From contig JAGAUM010000051.1 of assembly GCA_017620795.1 (NCBI GenBank), forward strand, positions 1-6,438: a stretch of DNA of 6,438 nt, in the 5' to 3' direction. The notes under the pieces were generated by a model. The model was not told the DNA's origin, did not search any database, and saw nothing but the letters and a program-made list of their open reading frames with translations. Of the stretch, positions 1 through 4,995 are shown piece after piece. Position 1 is the first letter of the stretch. Each line of letters opens with the position of its first letter. The position numbers and the translations under genes were made by a program. This stretch comes from Clostridia bacterium (lineage in GTDB: Bacteria > Bacillota > Clostridia > RGIG8785).

Positions 1-83
1 CGGCCCAGATACGCGTCTAAGTTGGAAAGGCGCAAAGACGCGGTTTCAGCATTTAAGCGTTCACGAACAGTTGCGTCAGCCAT
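1..83 (-). CDS. Start of an unidentified gene, cut by the left window edge
   Basis: Only the first 27 codons are visible, beginning MADATVRERLNAETASLRLS and reading on without a stop to the edge. The ATG at 83-81 follows a strong GGAGGG Shine-Dalgarno sequence. That site overlaps the stop codon of the preceding dehydrogenase fusion (TAGGAGGGCACCATG), so the two genes are almost certainly co-transcribed and may be translationally coupled. The visible peptide is charged and helix-prone, with no signal peptide or transmembrane segment, which suggests a cytoplasmic protein. By context it should work with the sugar-alcohol type dehydrogenase upstream, for example as a kinase, isomerase or aldolase. 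Nothing in these 27 residues identifies a family, so no function is assigned. Confidence 0.75.
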   Translation of the reverse strand, partial: MADATVRERLNAETASLRLSNLDAYLG

Positions 84-96
84 GGTGCCCTCCTAG
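84..96 (-). promoter_or_regulatory. Shine-Dalgarno site overlapping the upstream stop codon
   Basis: Read on the minus strand, this stretch is CTAGGAGGGCACC directly before the ATG at 83. The TAG stop of the dehydrogenase fusion (95-93) provides the first bases of the AGGAGG ribosome-binding site. A ribosome terminating on the first gene would therefore sit on the initiation site of the second, which points to coupled translation. Confidence 0.75.
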
Positions 97-1859
97 TTGA
101 GCATTTCCTGTCCGCCTGTGACGGGGACGGCTTGTCCGGTTTCGTAGGACTGCTCGATGATATACAAGATGGCACGGGCGACGTCCGCTTCCCGACAGCC
201 ACGGTTTAGCGGAACCTTGGCTTCGTAGAATTTCTTGACGTCGGCGGTGGTTTTGGCACCGGGGACTTTGCCTGCCTTTAAGTACTGAACGAACAAACCA
301 CGCTCGGGATCCGACCATAGGGGACCGTCTAACAGGTTCCCAGGGCAGATGGCGTTAACCTTGACATTGAAGGGAGCCAGCTCCATGGCAAAGGACTGGG
401 TCAGACCCAAGCCACCGAACTTACTGCCTGCGTAGGCGAAGTTCTTGTTACTGCCCGACAGACCCGATTTGGAGTTGATTTCGATAATATCCATCATGTA
501 CTCGGGCGAGGCTTGGTGTTGCAGTTTCATGACGCGGGATGCCTCACGGGTACATAAGAAGTAAGCGGTGTAGTTGATGGAGGTGACCAGTTCAAAGGCA
601 CTCTTGGTCATTTCTTCCAAGCCACCTGCGCGGACGATGCCTGCGTTGTTGACCAGTACGTCCAAACCACCGAAAGCGCGGACTGCCGCATCGGTCATGG
701 CTTTGACCGACTCCTCGTCCCCGACGTTGGCACAGACGGAGATGGCGGTGTAAGGACCGTAAGTGTCGTTTAATTCCTGAGCGCAAGCACGGGCGCCCTC
801 TTCGTTTAAGTCGGCAATAATCAGGTGTGCCCCCTCTTCTGCCATGGCAAGAGCGATGCCCTTACCAAAGCCTTGGGCGCTACCTGTTACCAGTGCAATC
901 TTCTCAGACAGGCGACCTTTGCCACGACCGCAAGCGCAGGGCGTTTCATCCGCCACGGGGGTATGCACATCGATTTTTTCATATAAGGTCATAGCCGTGA
1001 GCAGTGCGGTCTTGACCGCCATGGCACGGGGCATGGAAATGTTGCAGGCAAAGAAGCCCAAATTCTTGATACCCACCAGTACAGGAGCGTTGTCCCGACT
1101 ACGGATGGCGTCAATCACGGCAGGGGCTTCTGTCGATTCGATAAACAGGGTAGCGTCTCCGATTTCTTCAGCAAAGGCGTTGCCTGCAGGACGGGTCAGG
1201 GTCTGAAATCCGTCAGCCGAGCTTAAGCCGTTGCGGATGGCGGCATCGGTAAAGAAGAGCACCGAGGCAGGGGTGTCCTTTCCGTAAGCCATACGGATGA
1301 CAGGTGCCAGGGTCAAAGCGGTATCGTCATAGTCACAGCCCTTTTCTTCTGCGTCGGTAAAGCCGAACTGCTCGGAAAGGGTAGTAACCACTTCATTTAA
1401 GGTTTTTTCAGCAAGCTCTAAAGTGCCTCCCGAAACGTAGATGGCGCCGTCCGCCTCACAACAAACTGCGCTTTCTTCATCCACTCCCCAAGCGTAGCCA
1501 AGGGTCTTGGCAAGCTCAGCGCCGTGGGCGTTACAGGTCAGGCACAGAGCCAAGACCGAGCGCAACTCCAGTACCACGGGAGCGTTTAACTGCAGGTGAA
1601 TCTTTACCCGTCGGGGAGAGACTTTGCCACAACCGCCGTCCGTCTTGGCGGCGAGTAAAAAGCGTTTAAAAAGGGCATCGTCGCTTTCTTTTGCCAAGGA
1701 GAGCAAAGATGCGTCAAAGGCGTAGGTTTTCGGTGCGCCTTTATGATATCCGCTGATTATAAACTGTCCGTTTTCACGGTAAGAAAATCCGTAAAGAGCC
1801 TTGCCTTTTAAGGGATTTTCGGAAACGCGAAGCAATAATTCCTGTGAATTCATCATCAT
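93..1859 (-). CDS. SrlD-type short-chain dehydrogenase fused to an aldolase-like N-terminal half
   Basis: Cytoplasmic NAD(P)-dependent oxidoreductase, 588 residues. The C-terminal half, from about residue 318, is a complete classical short-chain dehydrogenase. It shows the cofactor motif T-G-S-A-Q-G-F-G (325-332), N-N-A-G (404-407), and the catalytic set Ser463, Tyr476 and Lys480 (YxxxK). The stretches INSKSG, KFGGLGLTQS, GNLL, KVPLNRGC and TGQ..PVTGGQ.M closely match sorbitol-6-phosphate 2-dehydrogenase (SrlD), so a sugar-alcohol phosphate or related polyol is the likely substrate (inference). Classical enzymes of this family have about 250-270 residues, so about 315 residues are extra. Part of this extension (about 220-310, with TRPAGNAFAEEIGDATLFI and a VLVGIKNLGFF strand) resembles the region before the dehydrogenase in bifunctional class II aldolase/dehydrogenase proteins. 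However, the Asn-His-Gly seen in active aldolases reads Asn-Leu-Gly here. Residues 1-200 are unrecognised. Three ATGs in a row give candidate starts at 1859, 1856 and 1853. Confidence 0.88.
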   Translation of the reverse strand: MMMNSQELLLRVSENPLKGKALYGFSYRENGQFIISGYHKGAPKTYAFDASLLSLAKESDDALFKRFLLAAKTDGGCGKVSPRRVKIHLQLNAPVVLELRSVLALCLTCNAHGAELAKTLGYAWGVDEESAVCCEADGAIYVSGGTLELAEKTLNEVVTTLSEQFGFTDAEEKGCDYDDTALTLAPVIRMAYGKDTPASVLFFTDAAIRNGLSSADGFQTLTRPAGNAFAEEIGDATLFIESTEAPAVIDAIRSRDNAPVLVGIKNLGFFACNISMPRAMAVKTALLTAMTLYEKIDVHTPVADETPCACGRGKGRLSEKIALVTGSAQGFGKGIALAMAEEGAHLIIADLNEEGARACAQELNDTYGPYTAISVCANVGDEESVKAMTDAAVRAFGGLDVLVNNAGIVRAGGLEEMTKSAFELVTSINYTAYFLCTREASRVMKLQHQASPEYMMDIIEINSKSGLSGSNKNFAYAGSKFGGLGLTQSFAMELAPFNVKVNAICPGNLLDGPLWSDPERGLFVQYLKAGKVPGAKTTADVKKFYEAKVPLNRGCREADVARAILYIIEQSYETGQAVPVTGGQEMLN

Positions 1860-1860
1860 A

Positions 1861-1867
1861 GTCCTCC
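1861..1867 (-). promoter_or_regulatory. Shine-Dalgarno site of the dehydrogenase fusion, ambiguous start
   Basis: The minus strand reads GGAGGAC followed by T and three consecutive ATG codons. The GGAGG core lies only 3 bases from the first ATG (1859), 6 from the second (1856) and 9 from the third (1853). Usual spacing favours the second or third ATG, so the protein may begin one or two residues later than the longest frame. Confidence 0.65.
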
Positions 1868-1888
1868 ATTTTAATTGGAATCATTACC

Positions 1889-1917
1889 AGTATAGCACAG
1901 ACCAAGGGAAAAGTAAA
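1889..1917 (-). promoter_or_regulatory. Sigma-A promoter for the minus-strand dehydrogenase unit
   Basis: On the minus strand, a -35 box TTTACT (1917-1912) and a -10 box TATACT (1894-1889) are separated by 17 bases. An extended -10 element (TGC before TATACT) strengthens the match. The predicted start of transcription is near 1882, giving a leader of about 23 bases before the gene starting at 1859. Confidence 0.75.
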
Positions 1918-1928
1918 TATTTAACGGC

Positions 1929-2026
1929 AAAAAAATGCATAAAAAACCGACGGTTGCGCCCTTTCTCCAAATGTTCGTTTTTTTATCTCTTCCTCCGACT
2001 TTCGGGCTGATTTTATGCATTTTTTT
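1929..2026. repeat. Perfect 16-bp inverted repeat between divergent promoters
   Basis: The left arm AAAAAAATGCATAAAA (1929-1944) and the right arm TTTTATGCATTTTTTT (2011-2026) are exact reverse complements, 66 bases apart. Each arm contains the palindrome ATGCAT. The left arm starts 12 bases upstream of the minus-strand -35 box, and the right arm ends about 40 bases upstream of the plus-strand -35 box. The spacer holds the short palindrome AACCGACGGTT (1945-1955) and CCGA-CTT-TCGG (1995-2005). It could be a paired operator for one regulator, a cruciform, or a remnant of a small inverted-repeat element. No target-site duplication is visible. Confidence 0.7.
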
Positions 2027-2030
2027 ACTG

Positions 2031-2096
2031 AAACTTTTCGATATTTTATGAAAAATACAAAAAATTCTTGCCATTATACCGGAAGCAAGTTATAAT
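2031..2096 (+). promoter_or_regulatory. Strong sigma-A promoter of the first SLH gene, with an A/T-rich upstream element
   Basis: The -35 box TTGCCA (2068-2073) and the consensus -10 box TATAAT (2091-2096) are 17 bases apart. The 37 bases before the -35 box (2031-2067) are made largely of A and T tracts, like an UP element that contacts the RNA polymerase alpha subunit. Transcription should begin near 2103. A small stem-loop (ACCC-ATGA-GGGT, 2104-2115) then falls at the very 5' end of the mRNA, where it might protect the transcript (inference). Confidence 0.85.
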
Positions 2097-2123
2097 GGAA
2101 TTAACCCATGAGGGTACAACTTC

Positions 2124-2133
2124 AAAAGGAGAG
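2124..2133 (+). promoter_or_regulatory. Shine-Dalgarno site that favours a GTG start at 2140
   Basis: AAAAGGAGAG lies just before ATGAAAGTGAAAAAA. The GGAG core (2128-2131) is only 2 bases from the ATG at 2134 but 8 bases from the in-frame GTG at 2140. In the two downstream genes the GGAG-to-start distance is also 8, and the signal peptides also begin M-K-K. The GTG is therefore preferred. Confidence 0.7.
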
Positions 2134-2139
2134 ATGAAA

Positions 2140-3357
2140 GTGAAAAAAGTATTGTCTATGATTTTGGCAATTGCCATGATCGCCGCTTTGGTTGTCGTTC
2201 CCGTTTCGGCTGCCGAGCAGAATGTATTCTTCGTTTACGATGCGTTTGAACTGAAAAACGGTTCTACACCCTGGTCCTTCCAGCGTGCAGTTATCGGCAC
2301 CGATGAGTACGAGGATTTAGAGTTTATCGATGACGGTTGGTACATGGAGTTCTGGCACAACTGGGCAGCCGGTTCCTTCCCCTACGGATTCCAGAACAAC
2401 GGTAAGAATGTCAGCGGTAACCCCGGTATGATTGCAGACTCGGTTCTGACCTTTACCGCTCCCCGTGACGGTAACCTGCAGATTCCGTCCTTTAAGGTTA
2501 AGGGCGGCGGTAACGACGGCGTAAAGATTCAGATGCTGAAAAACGACCTGGTTATCTTCCCTGAGGACGATGACTGGTACGATCCCGACACTAACGAATG
2601 GGAGACCGAAATCCCCCACATCTACCTGAACGTAGAAAAGGGCGACAAGATCTACTTCCGTATTAACATGAAGGAAAATCAGCATAGCGACAGCTGCCGC
2701 ACCACCGACTATCAGATGAAGTATCTGTCCGCTGAGGCTTATACAAAGGGTGTTACCCGTGAGGGCGTCATCGTTGTTAATGCAGAGCCCTTGAAGGAAA
2801 AAGAACCCATCGTAGTCAACTTCACCGACGTAGAAGGGCACTGGGGTAAGGATTACATCATCCCCTTGGCAGAAGAAGGCATCATCAAGGGTAAGTCCGC
2901 TACCACCTTCGAGCCTGATTCCAACATCACCCGTGCAGAGTTCTTGACTCTGGCTTTGAATGTTGCAGGTATCGAAGCCACGGCTGGCGAAGCTTATGCT
3001 GACGTAGATGCAGGTGCTTGGTTCGCAAACACTGTTGCTACCGCAAAGGCTTTAGGTCTGATTGACGAGAACATGACCTTGGATGGCAACTTCTATCCCG
3101 ATAACAACATCACCCGTGAGGAGATGACCTCTGTTATCGTAAAGCTGTATGAGTCTCAGAAGTCCGAAGCACAGGCAGGCGACGTCACTGTTTTCTCTGA
3201 CAACGCTTCCTTCTCCGCTTGGGCAACCGATTCCATCGGTAAGGCTGTCGCGTTAGGCGTTGTTACAGGGAACCCTGACGGCACCTTTAATGCATTGGGT
3301 AACGCTACCCGCGCAGAAGCCACAGTAATTTTCTCTCGACTGCTTAAGCTTCTGTGA
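2140..3357 (+). CDS. Secreted surface protein: beta-sandwich-like module plus three SLH repeats
   Basis: A 405-residue exported protein with no recognised catalytic domain. Residues 1-24 form a signal peptide: M-K-K, a hydrophobic core, then V-P-V-S-A with likely cleavage before Ala25. Residues 27 to about 215 are rich in Trp, Tyr, Asn and Asp. They include T-F-T-A-P-R-D-G (104-111), N-D-G-V (125-128), G-D-K-I-Y-F (168-173) and D190, a pattern of alternating strands like carbohydrate-binding or jelly-roll modules attached to glycan-active enzymes (inference; family not identified). Three SLH repeats follow at about 228-278, 286-340 and 352-405, with key motifs I-T-R-A-E, I-T-R-E-E and A-T-R-A-E. 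SLH triplets bind pyruvylated secondary wall polymers, so the protein should be displayed on the wall. It may be a structural or glycan-binding surface protein. The start is GTG at 2140; ATG at 2134 is the alternative. A TTG at 2068 is rejected because it lies inside the -35 box. Confidence 0.88.
   Translation: MKKVLSMILAIAMIAALVVVPVSAAEQNVFFVYDAFELKNGSTPWSFQRAVIGTDEYEDLEFIDDGWYMEFWHNWAAGSFPYGFQNNGKNVSGNPGMIADSVLTFTAPRDGNLQIPSFKVKGGGNDGVKIQMLKNDLVIFPEDDDWYDPDTNEWETEIPHIYLNVEKGDKIYFRINMKENQHSDSCRTTDYQMKYLSAEAYTKGVTREGVIVVNAEPLKEKEPIVVNFTDVEGHWGKDYIIPLAEEGIIKGKSATTFEPDSNITRAEFLTLALNVAGIEATAGEAYADVDAGAWFANTVATAKALGLIDENMTLDGNFYPDNNITREEMTSVIVKLYESQKSEAQAGDVTVFSDNASFSAWATDSIGKAVALGVVTGNPDGTFNALGNATRAEATVIFSRLLKLL
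2821..3357 (+). repeat. SLH triplet cassette, copy 1
   Basis: This segment encodes the three SLH repeats of the first surface protein. It aligns with 4381-4914 in the next gene at a constant offset of 1560 bases, apart from one codon missing from the second copy near its third SLH repeat. A hand alignment of the 178 residues gives about 69% identity. Exact nucleotide runs include ATTGACGAGA and AACATCACCCGTGAGGA. Confidence 0.85.
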
Positions 3358-3366
3358 TTCACCCCC

Positions 3367-3394
3367 AAAAAGGCACCGATTGGTGCCTTTTTTT
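3367..3394 (+). terminator. Intrinsic terminator after the first SLH gene
   Basis: The stem GGCACC/GGTGCC, closed by a GATT loop and extended by flanking A/T pairs, is followed by seven T residues. It begins 10 bases after the TGA stop. The A-tract on the 5' side would also give a U-tail on the opposite strand, but no gene converges here. Confidence 0.92.
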
Positions 3395-3406
3395 CTTGCC
3401 TTTGGA

Positions 3407-3435
3407 TTGACAGAAATTTGCCCGCTTTGTATAAT
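3407..3435 (+). promoter_or_regulatory. Perfect-consensus sigma-A promoter of the metallophosphoesterase-SLH gene
   Basis: TTGACA (3407-3412) and TATAAT (3430-3435) are separated by exactly 17 bases, matching the consensus at all twelve positions. The predicted transcription start is near 3442. The mRNA would begin almost on the AAAGGAG ribosome-binding site (3442-3448), leaving a leader of only about 15 bases before the ATG at 3457. Confidence 0.92.
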
Positions 3436-3456
3436 AAATACAAAGGAGTGATACGG

Positions 3457-4914
3457 ATGAAAAAGGCACTTTTGTTTTTACTGTCGCTGACATTACTGCT
3501 GTCCGCGGTTTCTTTCCCGTCGCTGGCGAGTGAGGAGCAGGACTGGATTCCCCTGTCGGCACCGTCCGACTACGCATACGCCATTGCCGTGGTCTGCGAT
3601 ACCCAGTACATGAACCTCCGCTATCCCGATGTATACACGGGCATTTATGACTGGCTGGTCGACAATGCCAAGGAGCAGAAACTGGCATTCGTCATGGGTC
3701 TGGGCGATATTACCGATGCTTCCACTGCCGAAGAATGGGCACGGGCTGACCGCGAGATTCACCGGCTGGACAAGGTGGTCCCCTATTCCATTCTCCGTGG
3801 CAACCACGACAAGGAAGAGGACTATAACAAGACCTTCCCGAAAAAAGAGTTCAAGGTGGACGGGTCCTTTGACGGAACCATGCTAAACACCTATCAGTTG
3901 CTGAGCGTCTCTGGCAATGACTATCTGTTTATCAATCTGGACTACGGCGCTTCCAACGAAGCGCTCGCCTGGGCGGCGGAAATCACCGAACAGCACCCCG
4001 ACCGACAGGTCATCGTCTCAACCCATGACTATATGAACTCCGACGGCACGCTGACCACCAACGGCAAGCGCATCTGGAACAATTATGTCAAAAAACACGA
4101 AAATATTGCCCTGATGCTCTGCGGTCATGCCGACGGTTCGATTATTCAAAGAAACATCACTTACGGCGAAAAGGGCAACATCATTGCCCAGTTCATGATT
4201 AACGCCCAGGAGCTGGACGACCCTTACAAGGGTTTAGGCATGATTGCGCTTTTATACTTCTCGGCAGACGGCAAAACCGTCCAATTACGCTACTACTCTA
4301 CTGCAAAGGACGCCTGCTATCTTGCCAAAAACCAGTTCCGCTTTGACATGGCGCCCGACCAAATTCGAGTGGATGTCCACTTCACCGACATCGATAACCA
4401 CTGGGGTCACGACTACATCCTACCCCTTGCCGAGCAGACGATTATCAAGGGCAAGACCGACACCACCTTTGAGCCGGATGCCAACATCACCAGAGCCGAG
4501 TTTCTGACCATGGCACTGAAGGTGGCGCGAATCGAGGCAGGGCATGGTGAATCGTACACTGATGTGGCTTTAAACGCGTGGTTTGCAGGTACCCTTTACA
4601 CTGCCAAAAAGATGGGGCTGATTGACGAGAATATGGTCAAAAACGACTATTTCTTCCCCGACCAGAACATCACCCGTGAGGAAATGACCTCGATTATCGT
4701 AAAGCTTTATGAGTCCAAAAAGGGCTCTGCGCCACAGGGAACTACGACCTTTACCGATGTGGATACCTTCTCCGCTTGGACAAAAGAGTCTATTGGCAAA
4801 GCATCCAGCCTTGGCATTGTGACAGGAAACCCCGACGGAAGCTTTAACGCCCGTGGCAACGCCACTCGGGCAGAGGCGGCAGTCATTTTCTCCCGATTGC
4901 AAAAACTATTATAA
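3457..4914 (+). CDS. Secreted calcineurin-like metallophosphoesterase with three C-terminal SLH repeats
   Basis: A 485-residue exported phosphoesterase predicted to sit on the cell wall. The signal peptide covers residues 1-24 (M-K-K, Leu-rich core, S-L-A). The catalytic domain, about residues 38-300, shows the ordered metallophosphoesterase motifs: D48-T-Q50, G83-D84-I-T-D87, G115-N-H-D118, H190 in S-T-H-D, and G223-H224-A-D226. Two ligand positions differ from the usual set: Gln50 replaces the His of D-x-H, and Asp226 replaces the last His of G-H-x-H. The D-T-Q form is known from the YvnB-like branch, so some activity is plausible, but substrate and metal are unknown. SLH repeats lie at about 309-359, 367-421 and 432-485, with motifs I-T-R-A-E, I-T-R-E-E and A-T-R-A-E. 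The ATG at 3457 has AAAGGAG eight bases upstream; an upstream in-frame TTG at 3418 lies inside the promoter and is rejected. The catalytic domain is paralogous to that of the next gene. Confidence 0.92.
   Translation: MKKALLFLLSLTLLLSAVSFPSLASEEQDWIPLSAPSDYAYAIAVVCDTQYMNLRYPDVYTGIYDWLVDNAKEQKLAFVMGLGDITDASTAEEWARADREIHRLDKVVPYSILRGNHDKEEDYNKTFPKKEFKVDGSFDGTMLNTYQLLSVSGNDYLFINLDYGASNEALAWAAEITEQHPDRQVIVSTHDYMNSDGTLTTNGKRIWNNYVKKHENIALMLCGHADGSIIQRNITYGEKGNIIAQFMINAQELDDPYKGLGMIALLYFSADGKTVQLRYYSTAKDACYLAKNQFRFDMAPDQIRVDVHFTDIDNHWGHDYILPLAEQTIIKGKTDTTFEPDANITRAEFLTMALKVARIEAGHGESYTDVALNAWFAGTLYTAKKMGLIDENMVKNDYFFPDQNITREEMTSIIVKLYESKKGSAPQGTTTFTDVDTFSAWTKESIGKASSLGIVTGNPDGSFNARGNATRAEAAVIFSRLQKLL
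4381..4914 (+). repeat. SLH triplet cassette, copy 2
   Basis: This segment encodes the three SLH repeats of the metallophosphoesterase and is the counterpart of 2821-3357. The identical ends of the two proteins (NATRAEA or NATRAET, VIFSRL, KLL) show that the homology runs to the stop codon. The sequences before the cassettes are unrelated, so the cassette appears to have been joined to different effector modules. Confidence 0.85.
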
Positions 4915-4942
4915 AAAAGCACCCTTCGGGGTGTCTTTTTTT
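4913..4942 (+). terminator. Intrinsic terminator after the metallophosphoesterase-SLH gene
   Basis: The stem GCACCC/GGGTGT is closed by a TTCG tetraloop in the stable C(UUCG)G context, preceded by six A residues and followed by seven T residues. It starts within the TAA stop codon. Its T-tract ends one base before the -35 box of the next promoter, so terminator and promoter are packed together. Confidence 0.9.
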
Positions 4943-4943
4943 A

Positions 4944-4971
4944 TTGACATTTAGTTTAATTTTGTTATAAT
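4944..4971 (+). promoter_or_regulatory. Consensus sigma-A promoter of the LamG-metallophosphoesterase gene
   Basis: TTGACA (4944-4949) and TATAAT (4966-4971) are separated by 16 bases, with an extended -10 (TGT before TATAAT). The predicted start is near 4978, just ahead of the AAAGGAG ribosome-binding site (4981-4987), giving a leader of about 18 bases before the ATG at 4996. The spacer is very A/T-rich. Confidence 0.9.
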
Positions 4972-4995
4972 TATCGTAAGAAAGGAGCGATAAAC

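Noticed and set aside
844..1206. Plus-strand open frame of 120 codons opposite the dehydrogenase fusion
   Set aside because: It is antisense to a well-supported gene, has no ribosome-binding site or promoter, and shows no recognisable motif.
1945..1955. AACCGACGGTT followed by T residues on the minus strand as a terminator
   Set aside because: The loop would be a single base, too small to fold as RNA, and it lies upstream of the minus-strand promoter where no gene ends.
1929..2026. Reading the inverted repeat as an insertion sequence or a typical MITE
   Set aside because: It contains no transposase, no target-site duplication is visible at either end, and only one copy is present in the window.
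1871..2074. Minus-strand open frame of 67 codons in the intergenic region
   Set aside because: It covers both divergent promoters and the inverted repeat, lacks a convincing ribosome-binding site, and its composition simply reflects A/T tracts.
2068..2139. TTG start giving a longer first surface protein
   Set aside because: The TTG is the first half of the -35 box TTGCCA, so it lies upstream of the transcription start. The signal peptide clearly begins at 2134 or 2140.
2317..2841. Minus-strand open frame of 174 codons opposite the first surface gene
   Set aside because: It is a codon-bias shadow of the plus-strand gene, whose signal peptide, SLH repeats and promoter are all clear.
3418..3456. 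TTG start extending the metallophosphoesterase-SLH protein
   Set aside because: This codon lies between the -35 and -10 boxes of a perfect promoter. The ATG at 3457 has an ideal Shine-Dalgarno site and starts a normal signal peptide.
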